NCBI RefSeq assembly: GCF_028435365.1
Contig: NZ_JAGTJJ010000001.1
Span: forward strand, 248,001-312,000
Source of the DNA: Polyangium jinanense
Lineage (GTDB): Bacteria; Myxococcota; Polyangia; Polyangiales; Polyangiaceae
DNA: 64,000 nucleotides
Direction: 5' to 3'
Part shown: positions 16,677 through 27,642 of the stretch, one piece after another
How the letters are laid out: every line of letters starts with the position of its first letter
How positions within the stretch are numbered: position 1 is the first letter of the stretch
Position numbers and translations under genes: made by a program
The notes under the pieces: model-generated
Databases searched by the model: none
What the model saw: only the letters and a program-made list of their open reading frames with translations
Told to the model about the DNA's origin: nothing

Positions 16677-17924
16677 ATGTCGAATCATGGGTGGGATGCA
16701 TTGATCCTCGGGGGCGGGCCCGGTGGTTCCACGCTCGCCGCGAGCCTCGCGCGGCGCGGCCGGCGGGCGCTCGTGCTCGAGCGGGAGAAGTTCCCGCGGT
16801 TTCACATCGGCGAGTCGCTCCTGCCGCGATCGCGCGAGGTTTTCGCCGAGCTCGGCGTGGACGAGGAGCTCGATCGGAGGTTTCTGCGCAAGTACGGCGC
16901 GCGGTTCCTCTGCTGCACGACGAGGCGCGAGAGCACGTATCGCTTCGAGGAGAGCTTCGATCCGAAGTTCACGTACGCCTATCAGGTGCCACGCGCCGAG
17001 TTCGATCACGTGCTGCTCGAACACGCGCGCAAGCTCGGCGCCGAGGTGCGCGAGCAGTGGGAGGCGACGGACGTGCTCTTCGAAGGCAGCCGCGCCGTCG
17101 GGGTGCGCGCGAAAAACCTCCTGAATCCTTCCGAGGTGGTGGAGCTCTTCGCGCCGGTCGTCGTCGACGCGACGGGGCGCGACACGCTCCTGGCCTCACG
17201 CACGCGGCGGAAGGCGAACATCGCGCGGCTCGACAAGACTGCGCTGTTCTCGCACTACCGCGGCACGTTCCGGCCGAGTGGACAGGACGAAGGGAACATC
17301 CAGATCGTGATCTTCGAGCACGGCTGGTTCTGGTTCATCCCGTTCCTCGGCGACGTGACGAGCGTGGGCGTGGTCGTGTCGTCGGAGTGGATGCGGCAGA
17401 AGCAAAAAGGCGAGACGCTCGAATCGTTTTACGATCGTACCTTCGCGCGATCACCGATGGCGAGCGAGCTCTTGAGCGGCGCGACGCGACTCCGGCCTGT
17501 CGGCGCGCTGGCGGATTTCTCGTATCGGATCGATCAGCTCGCCGGTGATGGGTGGCTCTTCGTCGGCGACGCGGGCGGCTTCCTCGATCCGCTGTTCTCG
17601 ACGGGTGCGCACCTCGCCATCAAGGGCGCCTCGCTCGCGGCCGAGGCGATCGATCACGCGCTCACGACGGGCGATGTGTCGCGCGCGGCGTTCGCCTCGT
17701 ACGAAGCGAACGTGCGGTACGCGGTCGATCTGTTCCTGGGCGTCGTGCAGAGTTTCTACGCAGGGCAGTTCCGCGAGACGTTGTTCGAGCCGAACCAGCG
17801 GACGACGATCCGCAGGCTCATCACGTCGATCCTCGCGGGCGACGTGTTCCACGTGGAGCGACGTCCGCCGTGGGCCGCGTTCCTCCGCGAGCACTACCCC
17901 GCCGAGGTGCCCACGTTCGGCTGA
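16677..17924 (+). CDS. FAD-dependent halogenase-like oxidoreductase
   Basis: A 415-residue flavoprotein. The FAD-binding motif is DALILGGGPGGSTLAA (residues 12-18 for GGGPGGS), followed by HIGESLLPRS. A WFWFIP motif lies at residues 217-222 (W-x-W-x-I-P) and GWLFVGDAGGFLDPLFSTG provides the second FAD contact. W-x-W-x-I-P is the classical signature of flavin-dependent halogenases, which keep the active site free of monooxygenase activity. Relatives without halogenase activity, such as geranylgeranyl-reductase-like enzymes, also share the fold. There is no nearby biosynthetic gene cluster, so the substrate is unknown. I call the family firmly and the halogenation only as likely. Confidence 0.72.
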   Translation: MSNHGWDALILGGGPGGSTLAASLARRGRRALVLEREKFPRFHIGESLLPRSREVFAELGVDEELDRRFLRKYGARFLCCTTRRESTYRFEESFDPKFTYAYQVPRAEFDHVLLEHARKLGAEVREQWEATDVLFEGSRAVGVRAKNLLNPSEVVELFAPVVVDATGRDTLLASRTRRKANIARLDKTALFSHYRGTFRPSGQDEGNIQIVIFEHGWFWFIPFLGDVTSVGVVVSSEWMRQKQKGETLESFYDRTFARSPMASELLSGATRLRPVGALADFSYRIDQLAGDGWLFVGDAGGFLDPLFSTGAHLAIKGASLAAEAIDHALTTGDVSRAAFASYEANVRYAVDLFLGVVQSFYAGQFRETLFEPNQRTTIRRLITSILAGDVFHVERRPPWAAFLREHYPAEVPTFG

Positions 17925-17933
17925 ACGCGCGCG

Positions 17934-18239
17934 CTACTTCGAGGGCACGTTCGCGAGGTTCTCCTTGCACGTCGCGGCGAGCCCTTCCTTGCCGCCGGGC
18001 GCCTGCGCGGCGTCACGCCACGCTTGGCGCATCGCCTTGAAGCCGGGCTCCCGCGCGGCGCGCGCCTCCTCGGGCAAACTGTCGAGGAAGGCCTCCATCT
18101 TCTTCACGTACGCGTCGCACTCGGCGACGCCGATCGCGCCCTCGGATTCGGCAGCGGTCCCCTCGCCCTCGCGGCCCTTGTTGCAGCCGAACATCAAAAG
18201 AGAAACCGCAAAGACCAACGCGACCGTTTCACTGCGCAT
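17934..18239 (-). CDS. small lipoprotein, unknown function
   Basis: A 101-residue protein. The start is taken at MRSETVALVF, which puts a signal peptide and the lipobox LMFGC in place; an ORF extension to 18281 has no support. After the lipobox comes a short acidic linker (KGREGEGTAAESEG), then a helical domain with two cysteines (AECDAYVKKMEAFLDSL and LAATCKENL). Small lipoproteins of this kind are frequent in myxobacteria. It is convergent with the halogenase-like gene, nine bases from its stop. Confidence 0.65.
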   Translation of the reverse strand: MRSETVALVFAVSLLMFGCNKGREGEGTAAESEGAIGVAECDAYVKKMEAFLDSLPEEARAAREPGFKAMRQAWRDAAQAPGGKEGLAATCKENLANVPSK

Positions 18240-18323
18240 CTCGAACGTCTCCGTGGGAAAGCCGCGAGCATCCTGCCACACGAGGACCGAGCGAGGACAG
18301 TTCGTGGCGACGCGGCGCAGGCG

Positions 18324-19676
18324 CTACGAGCGGACGAGCAGGATCGCGTGCTCCTGTCGCGGGCGCGAGGTGAAGGCGCTGCGCGTGGGCGCGTGGAAGT
18401 GTGGGCGCGGCTGCGAGGCGACGGTGTCCACGCGGAGGCGCGCGCGCGGCGCGACGCGGCGGATCACGTCGACGGAGTAAACGGGGCGGCCCGCGACGAC
18501 GCTGTCGGCGAGGAGGAGGATCGCAGCGCCCTCGGGACGCATGACGCGGCCGAGCGCGGCGAGGGTGTCGCCAATCTCGCGCTCCCAGCGGGCCACGCCT
18601 TCGTCTGGGCCCATGGGATCGAGGCGGCGACGCGCGCCGATCTCGGCACGCTCGAAGCGCTCGGGGCGAAGGCGCAGCCAGCGGAGGCGCGCCTCGTGGT
18701 GCGCGAGGTAGTCGTAGACGCCCGGGTACGGCGGCGAGGTGACGACGAGATCGACGGAGCGATCGTTGATGCCGTCGAGGCGGCGCGCGTCGCCTTCGAG
18801 GACACGCGCGGGCGGCGCGGCGGCGAGGCGCGCTTCTACCTCGGCGCGGCGCGCGATGAGCTCCTCGGCCTTGCGCACGAAGAGGCGCGCGGCGTAGCCG
18901 GAGGCGATGCGTCGTTCGAGCTCGCGCTCGGAGGTGTCGGAGGTTCGGCGGCTGAGCTTCGTGAGCATCGACGAGAGCACGAGCTCGAGCTCGCCGCGCA
19001 CGGTGGGATCGTCGATGCGATCGATCCCAGCGCGCACGCCGTCGAGCTCCAGAAGAACGTGTCGATCGAAGAGGGCGAGATCCTCGGGGCCATAACGCCG
19101 CGTGGGTCCGCTCTTCGCCTTGCGGCGTTCGTCCGCGAAAAGCGCGACCGCGCGCGCCGCTTCAACGAACGCAGCGCGATCGGCCTCCGTGGTGTCGCGG
19201 AGCTTCAGCGCGGCGAGGCGCACGGCGAGCGGGTTCGCGTCGACGCCGATCGCCTTGCGACCCACGAGGCGCGCTTCGACGAGCACCGTGCCGCTGCCGC
19301 AGAACGGATCGAGCACGGCGTTCCCGGGGCGCGAGAAGGACTCGACGAGTCGCTGCGCAGTGACCGGATGCATGCGCGCCGGGTAGCTGTGGAAGCCGTG
19401 CACGTGCGCGCGCGCGGCCTCCTCGGCGACCTCGGACGGAGGCACGTCGAGCGCTCGGACGAGCGCCGCGCCACGCGCAGAATCTCCCTCGACGTTGGTC
19501 TCTCCACCGACGTGGGAGAGCGCGCGCCGCACGTTGGGCTTCGTCGGCTCGCTGGGCATCGGCTTCGTCGGCTCGCTGGACCTCGGCTTCGTTCGCTCGC
19601 CAGGCCTTCTTCGCTCGATGGGCTTCGTCCGCTCGCCGGGCTTCGTCCGCTCGTTCTGCTTCGTGCGCTCGCGCAT
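18324..19676 (-). CDS. DNA methyltransferase, N4-cytosine/N6-adenine class, with Lys/Arg-rich repeat N-terminus
   Basis: A 450-residue SAM-dependent methyltransferase. The SAM-binding motif LDPFCGSGTVLVEARLVG lies at about residues 113-130, preceded by a conserved GFHSYPARMHP, and the catalytic motif TSPPYPGVYDYL comes late (about residue 317). TSPPY favours amino-methylation of DNA, often N4-cytosine, though D12/THUMP-like RNA methylases share parts of this. The first 45 residues are a degenerate repeat of ERTKP/EPTKP units, probably a basic DNA-binding tail. Its ATG overlaps the stop of the upstream zinc-ribbon gene (TAATG). No restriction enzyme is adjacent, so it looks like an orphan methyltransferase. 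Confidence 0.75.
   Translation of the reverse strand: MRERTKQNERTKPGERTKPIERRRPGERTKPRSSEPTKPMPSEPTKPNVRRALSHVGGETNVEGDSARGAALVRALDVPPSEVAEEAARAHVHGFHSYPARMHPVTAQRLVESFSRPGNAVLDPFCGSGTVLVEARLVGRKAIGVDANPLAVRLAALKLRDTTEADRAAFVEAARAVALFADERRKAKSGPTRRYGPEDLALFDRHVLLELDGVRAGIDRIDDPTVRGELELVLSSMLTKLSRRTSDTSERELERRIASGYAARLFVRKAEELIARRAEVEARLAAAPPARVLEGDARRLDGINDRSVDLVVTSPPYPGVYDYLAHHEARLRWLRLRPERFERAEIGARRRLDPMGPDEGVARWEREIGDTLAALGRVMRPEGAAILLLADSVVAGRPVYSVDVIRRVAPRARLRVDTVASQPRPHFHAPTRSAFTSRPRQEHAILLVRS
19526..19676 (-). repeat. in-frame degenerate repeat encoding (E/S)-(R/P)-T-K-P units
   Basis: The first 50 codons of the methyltransferase contain six to seven imperfect copies of a 15-24 base unit (plus-strand form GGCTTCGTCCGCTCGCC). 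Units read NERTKP, GERTKP, ERRRPGERTKP, EPTKP and EPTKP. The copies differ by point changes, which suggests an old expansion. Confidence 0.6.
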
Positions 19677-20443
19677 TACACTTTCTCGCGCGTGACGCCG
19701 GGCGCGCGCGCCTCGGCCTCCGCCTCGGCTTCGGCCTCTGCTTCGACGGCCGCGAGGTCGGGTTTGTCCGGGGAGGCGCCGATCCGCATCCGCGTGAGAC
19801 TGCCGTCGTTGCGGATGATCTCGTGCGCTTCGAGCAGCGCGAGCATCTCCTCGGCCTGCGGCTCCTCGATCGGGAGCGCCTCCGTGAGCGCGCGCGCCGT
19901 GACGGGTCCCTTGATCTGCGCGGCCACGTCCGCCGCCACCGAGAGCCACGCCTCGTCGAGCGCGGGCACGATCTCCTTGGCTTGCTCCCGCGAGCGCGCG
20001 AGGAACCAGGCGATCAGCGCGGCGAGCGGGCCGGCCGTCAAAAGACTCGCGAGGAAAAACCCGAGGCCCGGGTTCACCACGCCGATGACGCCGAGCAGCC
20101 CGTAGATCGCGAGGATGCCGATCGTGCCCGCGAGCGCGACGCCCGTGAACACCGCGGCCGCGCGGTTCTTCGCGCGCCCCTTCCGCGCGAGCTCGGCGCG
20201 CTTGAGCGCCGTGACCTCCTTGCCGCTCCGCCGCATCTTCTTCGTGTCGAGAGGCACGCGCGGGCCGCCACAAACGTCGCAGCGGAACCGGAACTCCGCG
20301 TCGCGCGTGGCCCCCGCCGTGGCGCCGCAGTGCGGACAGGCCTCCATGCGTTGCGAGGTTCCGCAGCGCGGACAAACCGCAGCGCCCGCGGGAACGCCCA
20401 CGCCGCAGGCGACGCAGCGACCTTCGGCCGATCCGGCGGTCAT
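19676..20443 (-). CDS. zinc-ribbon membrane protein, unknown function
   Basis: A 255-residue protein. The first 60 residues hold four C-x2-C pairs (RCVACG, VCPRCG, ACPHCG, RCDVCG), typical of zinc ribbons. Two transmembrane helices follow (about residues 97-145: FTGVALAGTIGILAIYGLLG and GFFLASLLTAGPLAALIAWFLA). The C-terminal cytosolic part resembles a short winged-helix region (ITARALTEALP / EEMLALLEAHEIIRNDGSL). It ends in an alternating Ala-Glu repeat. Its stop overlaps the start of the downstream DNA methyltransferase (TAATG), so the two are probably translated together. The function is unknown. Confidence 0.7.
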   Translation of the reverse strand: MTAGSAEGRCVACGVGVPAGAAVCPRCGTSQRMEACPHCGATAGATRDAEFRFRCDVCGGPRVPLDTKKMRRSGKEVTALKRAELARKGRAKNRAAAVFTGVALAGTIGILAIYGLLGVIGVVNPGLGFFLASLLTAGPLAALIAWFLARSREQAKEIVPALDEAWLSVAADVAAQIKGPVTARALTEALPIEEPQAEEMLALLEAHEIIRNDGSLTRMRIGASPDKPDLAAVEAEAEAEAEAEARAPGVTREKV

Positions 20444-20658
20444 GGCGACACGCGAGCGATCCGTCCGCGCGTCGCCCTCGCGCCCTTCAGAGCCGGTATG
20501 ATGAACACGGTCGCGTGCATCATGGGCGCATCTAATCCGGGGCCGGTCCCACGGCCAGAGGAGAGCGCACCGATCGACGCTCCGGGCGAGGCGGATGCGG
20601 ACGGGCGCACGGTCAGGACGGCTCGGCTGGCTTCACGGCGAGGCGCGAACGTGCCAAC

Positions 20659-21276
20659 ATGCGGGACATGCGGGGACGGTGGACCCGGACGGGCCGGAGC
20701 GCTGCAGCGTGGAGCGTGGCCGCCGGTTATGCACTCCTCGCGTGCCTCGCGACAGCCCTCGCCCTCGCGCTGCGGGACGGCGCGCCCTGGCTGTACCCGG
20801 ACCCGTGGCTCGGCCTGACGTCGACCGTCGGGACACTCGCGAGCGCGCTCTCCGGGATCATCTTCGCCACGATCCTCGTGGTCACGACGCGCTTCGCCGT
20901 CGGTCGGTTCGGTTGGGCGCGCAGGCTGCACGGCGAACTTCGTCCGGTCGCGAAAGATTTATCCGTCGGACAGATCTTCATTCTCGCGGGTCTGTCGAGC
21001 CTCGGCGAGGAGGTCCTCTTTCGCGGGCTCCTCACGCCGGTGATCGGCGTCATCGGATCGGGCGTGCTCTTCGGCCTGTTGCATCAGATGCGCGGGCCGA
21101 GTCGCTGGGTGTGGACGGGGTGGGCGACGGTCGTGGGCCTGATCCTCGGGGCGATCTTCGCGGCCACGGGCTCGCTCGTCGGGCCGCTGCTCGCGCACGC
21201 GATCGTGAACGCGGTGAACCTCGGGTACCTGCGTGATCACGATCCGGGAAACGATCCCGAGCAGAACCTCGCCTGA
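20659..21276 (+). CDS. CPBP-family intramembrane metalloprotease
   Basis: A 205-residue polytopic protein of the CPBP/Abi (CAAX-processing-like) group. The glutamate pair EEVLFRG lies at about residue 118, followed by the histidine in FGLLHQMRG and the third motif AHAIVNAVN near residue 183. These form the zinc-protease active site in the membrane. Substrate is unknown; roles in prenyl processing, bacteriocin immunity or sigma-factor release have been proposed for family members. The ATG at 20659 opens MRDMRGRWTRTGRS. The 215-base gap before it (20444-20658) contains no gene that I can support. Confidence 0.82.
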   Translation: MRDMRGRWTRTGRSAAAWSVAAGYALLACLATALALALRDGAPWLYPDPWLGLTSTVGTLASALSGIIFATILVVTTRFAVGRFGWARRLHGELRPVAKDLSVGQIFILAGLSSLGEEVLFRGLLTPVIGVIGSGVLFGLLHQMRGPSRWVWTGWATVVGLILGAIFAATGSLVGPLLAHAIVNAVNLGYLRDHDPGNDPEQNLA

Positions 21277-21301
21277 AAAACCGCGCTCGTTGTGAACGCG
21301 C

Positions 21302-23068
21302 TCAGCGCTTCTTGTCGTTGACCGGACCTGTCTGACGCGGCGGCAGCGGCGGGGGCGCCGGACGAACGCCGCTCTCGGTGAGATCGGGTCGCGTCTGCAC
21401 GGCTTGCCGCGGCGGCGGCGTGGGCGAGCGCGGCACCGGGCCCGTGCCCGGGTTCGGCAGCGGTGGCGGCGTGCTCTTCGAATGGCCGTGCGGGGCCGGC
21501 GGGCGCGCCGCGGGCGCGGGGCCGGGGAACGACGGGCGCGTGTACTCGCCGCTCGCACGAGCTGGCGCGAGTGGTTGTCGCGGCGGCGGACCGGGCAGCC
21601 GCGTCGCACCGCCCGCCGCGCGAGGCGGTGGTCCGGGCAAACCGCCCGCGGTCCGCGTCGGTACGGGCTGACGCGGCGGCGGACCGGGCAAAGCCGGGGA
21701 GACCGCAGGTCGACCGGCCGGCGTGAGGCGCGGCGGAGGCTGATGGGGCGATCGTGGCGCCATGGCGCCCGGACGAACCGGTCCCGCTGCGTACGTTCCC
21801 GCCGGCCGCTGCGCACCGCCTGCGGGCGCGGGTCTCGCGCCGGGTTGCTGCCTTGGCGCGGTGCCCCAGTTCGGGCGATACGCCGGCGCGCCGTCGAGAT
21901 CTTCCTCTTCGAGCTGGTACTCGGACGCGGGCGACACATCGACCTCGTCGAGCGCTTCAGCGGCGAGCTCGGTGAGCTGCTCGGGCTCGTCGACGAGCTG
22001 CGCTTCGTCGCCGTATGCGGACTCGGGCACGAGCTCCTGCGAGCCCGGCGCGGCTTCCGCGCGGCCTCCGCTTTGCGGCGGCGCCACGGGCTCGTCCATG
22101 CCGAAGTCGGCCCAGTCGTAGTAGGCCTTCCGATCGTTGTCGTCGTCGTGCGCGGCCGGCGCAGCGGCGGCTTTGATCGGCTTCGGCGGCTCGGCGATCG
22201 CCTTCGACGAAGGAGGACCGAGATCGGTGCGACGCGACGGAGGCCCGCCCATCGCGGGCGCGGAGAGGCGCGTGGAGGGCGCGTTGCTACTCGAACGAGG
22301 TTGCTCGCCGTTGTGGATGCTCTCGTCTTCGAGACGCACGGCTTCGAGCAAGAGGTGACCGATCGGCTGCGCGCTTCCGGTCGGCGGACGATCGGGCTGC
22401 GGGACGAACGAGAACCGACCGACCTTCCAGCCGAGGATGTTGCGCAGGATCGTGATCGCATCGGTCGTCGTGCCGCCGATGGTGCCGGTCACGATGAAGC
22501 CGGAGGCGACGTCGAGCTGCACCTTGCGCTTCTTGCTGATGACCTCGACGATGCCCGTGCGACGCTCGAGCTCGAGCACCGTGAGCACGGTGGCGATCGA
22601 CATCTGACTGAGATCGCCCTGGATCGCCGTCGTCTCGGTCGCGGACGAGGGAGGCACGGAGACGAGCGAGTTGCGACGTTGCCGCAGACGCCACGCCATC
22701 TGCACGAGCGCGCCGACCTGCGCGACGACCTCGTCGACGCGGAAGGGCTTCGTCATGTACGCATCGGCGCCGACGTGAAACCCTTCGAGCCGCGCCTCTT
22801 GATCGTCGAGGGCGGAGAGGAAGAGGAACGGCGTCACCGACACACGCGACGGCTGCGTGCGCACGTTTCGCGCGACCCAGTAGCCGTCGTTGTCGGGCAG
22901 ATCGATGTCGCAGATGATGCAGTCCGGCTCGCGATCGCAGGCCGTATCGAGCCCAGCTTGCGCGGTGTTGCAGACGATGACGTCGTAGCCGGCGTCACGG
23001 ATCGCGCCCGAGAGCAGGCTGCTGACCCACTCGTCGTCTTCGATCACGAGCACGAGCCCTCGGGGCAT
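21302..23068 (-). CDS. response regulator with DUF4388-like domain and Pro-rich tail
   Basis: A 588-residue protein starting MPRGLVLVIEDDEW. The receiver domain (about residues 1-125) has acidic pocket DD (11-12), phospho-acceptor D54 (IICDIDLPDNDG) and conserved K107 (YMTKPF). A second domain (about residues 145-265) matches the DUF4388 (PATAN-type) pattern of myxobacteria: IQGDLSQMSIATVLTVLELERRTG, then KRKVQLDVASGFIVTGTIGG. From about residue 280 on it is low-complexity Pro/Ala/Arg-rich and likely disordered. No partner histidine kinase is adjacent. The upstream open frame to 23257 overlaps the divergent mnmA start and is not used. Confidence 0.85.
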   Translation of the reverse strand: MPRGLVLVIEDDEWVSSLLSGAIRDAGYDVIVCNTAQAGLDTACDREPDCIICDIDLPDNDGYWVARNVRTQPSRVSVTPFLFLSALDDQEARLEGFHVGADAYMTKPFRVDEVVAQVGALVQMAWRLRQRRNSLVSVPPSSATETTAIQGDLSQMSIATVLTVLELERRTGIVEVISKKRKVQLDVASGFIVTGTIGGTTTDAITILRNILGWKVGRFSFVPQPDRPPTGSAQPIGHLLLEAVRLEDESIHNGEQPRSSSNAPSTRLSAPAMGGPPSRRTDLGPPSSKAIAEPPKPIKAAAAPAAHDDDNDRKAYYDWADFGMDEPVAPPQSGGRAEAAPGSQELVPESAYGDEAQLVDEPEQLTELAAEALDEVDVSPASEYQLEEEDLDGAPAYRPNWGTAPRQQPGARPAPAGGAQRPAGTYAAGPVRPGAMAPRSPHQPPPRLTPAGRPAVSPALPGPPPRQPVPTRTAGGLPGPPPRAAGGATRLPGPPPRQPLAPARASGEYTRPSFPGPAPAARPPAPHGHSKSTPPPLPNPGTGPVPRSPTPPPRQAVQTRPDLTESGVRPAPPPLPPRQTGPVNDKKR

Positions 23069-23225
23069 TGGCGAAACCGTATCACGTGCGCTCGCCGGGG
23101 GGCCAAGTCGCAAGGGGTCCGCCCGGTCGGTTTCGTCTCGGGGGCGCGGGAGCCCACGTCTCGGCCCGGCCGGCCGAAGGGATTCGGCCGCGCGCGGCGG
23201 GGTTTTCGGCGCTAAGCTGGGCTCC

Positions 23226-24341
23226 GTGACGAAAGGAACGCGGATCGTGGTCGCCATGAGCGGCGGGGTCGACTCCTCCGTGGCGGCGGCGCGCCTCTGC
23301 GACGCCGGCTACGACGTCATCGGGGTGACACTCCACCTCTGGGACTACCCCGACGACCGGAGCGAGCGGGGTCGTTGCTGCGCGCCCGAGGATCAACACG
23401 ACGCCCGGCGCTCGGCGGATCACCTGGGCATCCCGCACTACACGTTCGACCGGCGGGAGCTCTTCCGGGCGCACGTGGTCGATCCGTTCGTCGACGCGTA
23501 CCTCGACGGCGAGACGCCGAGCCCCTGCGTCGCCTGCAACCGCTCGGTGAAGATGCGCGAGCTCTTCCCGCTCGCGGAGCGGCTCGGCGCGTCGTTCATC
23601 GCGACCGGCCACTACGCGCGGACGGAGATCGGCGCGGACGGACGCGGGCGGCTCTATCGGGGCAAGGATCGCGTCAAGGATCAGAGCTACTTCCTGCACA
23701 TGTTGCGCGAGGACGAGCTGCGGAAGCTCGTCCTGCCGCTCGGGGACGCGACGAAGGAAGAGGTGCGCGCCGAGGCGCACGCGCGGCGGATCCCGCGCGC
23801 GGACAAGGGCGAGAGCCAGGAGCTTTGTTTCGTCCCGGCCGGCGGCTACGGCGCGTTCGTCGAGAACCGGGCGGGGCGCGAGCGGGTTCGTCCGGGCCCG
23901 ATCGTCGACGAGCGGGGGCGCACGGTCGGGCACCACGAGGGCGTGCATCGGTTCACGATCGGCCAGCGCAAGGGCATCGGCGTGGCGCTCGGTCGGCCTG
24001 CGTTCGTCGTGGGGATCGACGCGGACTCCGGCGCGGTGCGTCTCGGCGGCGAGGACGCGCTGCTCGCGACGGGCGCGCTGCTCGAAGCGGGCGCGTGGAG
24101 CGACGACGTGGCGTTCCCGCTCGAAGCCGACGTGCGCGTGCGCGCGCGTCACGAGGGTGAACGCGCGACGATCGAGCGCGTGCAGGATCCGGAGCGGGGC
24201 GAAGTGCTCGTCGCGCGCTTCCATACGCCGGTGAAGGCCGTCTCGCCCGGGCAGGTGGCGGTCGCGTACGACGGCGATCGTGTCTGCGGCGGGGCCACGA
24301 TCAAGGCCGCGATCCACGCGAGCGCGGGAGGCGCGGCATGA
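23226..24341 (+). CDS. mnmA: tRNA-specific 2-thiouridylase MnmA
   Basis: A 371-residue enzyme that thiolates U34 of Lys, Glu and Gln tRNAs, taking sulfur from an IscS-linked relay. The PP-loop SGGVDSSVAA is at about residues 12-21, with the catalytic cysteine pair in PCVACNRSVK (about residue 102) and ESQELCFVP (about 199). KDQSYFLHML and GHHEGVHRFTIGQRKGIGVA are also family signatures. The start is a GTG at 23226. Its end overlaps the start of the downstream lipoprotein gene by four bases (ATGA). It is divergent from the response-regulator gene. Confidence 0.96.
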   Translation: MTKGTRIVVAMSGGVDSSVAAARLCDAGYDVIGVTLHLWDYPDDRSERGRCCAPEDQHDARRSADHLGIPHYTFDRRELFRAHVVDPFVDAYLDGETPSPCVACNRSVKMRELFPLAERLGASFIATGHYARTEIGADGRGRLYRGKDRVKDQSYFLHMLREDELRKLVLPLGDATKEEVRAEAHARRIPRADKGESQELCFVPAGGYGAFVENRAGRERVRPGPIVDERGRTVGHHEGVHRFTIGQRKGIGVALGRPAFVVGIDADSGAVRLGGEDALLATGALLEAGAWSDDVAFPLEADVRVRARHEGERATIERVQDPERGEVLVARFHTPVKAVSPGQVAVAYDGDRVCGGATIKAAIHASAGGAA

Positions 24342-24985
24342 GCGCGCGTCTTTGCCTCGCGGTCGCGTCGCTGCTCGCGCTCGGCGCGATGGGTTGTTCG
24401 CTCGGGCAGGGCGAAGGCGAGGTCAAGAGCGACGCGCTCGTCGCGAAGGATTGCTGGTTCGACGCCTACGATCTGCGCCCGGACTTCTTCGCGGCGGTGC
24501 CGTACCGCTCGACGCTTCAGATGCGCGTGCAGCGCGGGACCGATCTGCAAGAGGTGTCGGACGGGCTCGCGGTGCTCGTCGAGGACGTGAGCCAGGTGCG
24601 GGAGGAGCTCATCGGCAAGCCGCTCGACGTGACGCTCTCGCCGGGCGTCTTGCCTCCGGGCTCGGATTTCCCGACGCCGCCGCCCGCGGATCAGCCGGCG
24701 ATTCACGTCGCGCTCTACCTCCAGCGCTCTTGCCACAACCAGAACGTGATCCTCTATGCCGTGGATGGCTCGATCACGTTTCATTCGCTGTTCAGCGGGG
24801 ACCCGAACGAGGCCGAGGCCGCGGAGAAGTACACGGACGCCGAGTTCGACGTGTGGATGGGTGATCCGCGCGACGCTCCCGTGGACGCGCCCGCGAACGA
24901 GATCCCGAAGGAACTGCAATCGCGTGTGACGGGTTTCTTCCGCTTCTACTTCGAGCGCGGACAGCCCGGACAGCCCTTCCCCTGA
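24338..24985 (+). CDS. lipoprotein, unknown function
   Basis: A 215-residue lipoprotein: MSARLCLAVASLLALGAMGC gives a signal peptide with lipobox GAMGC. The mature part contains a short acidic linker and then a single-domain body with no family I recognise; two cysteines (KDCWFDAYD and RSCHNQNVIL) could form a disulfide. Its ATG overlaps the mnmA stop (ATGA), so it is in the same transcript. The role is unknown. Confidence 0.68.
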   Translation: MSARLCLAVASLLALGAMGCSLGQGEGEVKSDALVAKDCWFDAYDLRPDFFAAVPYRSTLQMRVQRGTDLQEVSDGLAVLVEDVSQVREELIGKPLDVTLSPGVLPPGSDFPTPPPADQPAIHVALYLQRSCHNQNVILYAVDGSITFHSLFSGDPNEAEAAEKYTDAEFDVWMGDPRDAPVDAPANEIPKELQSRVTGFFRFYFERGQPGQPFP

Positions 24986-25063
24986 AGTTCGCGGCGCTTC
25001 GGTAGGCTCCCTACCTCTGGCCCAAGGGGAGCATGCTCGCCCGCTGAACATCCGGAAGCGTCC

Positions 25064-27571
<2,508 letters not shown>

Positions 27572-27642
27572 CGAACGTGGCCGCTCGCCCTTCTGGCGGG
27601 GCGGGCGGTGCACGTGCGTTCGTCGTGACGTAGTCTCCCTCG

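Noticed and set aside
16277..17924. A natural-product biosynthetic cluster around the halogenase-like gene
   Set aside because: Neighbours are a PAP2-type protein, a ferredoxin and a small lipoprotein; no PKS, NRPS, terpene or RiPP genes are present.
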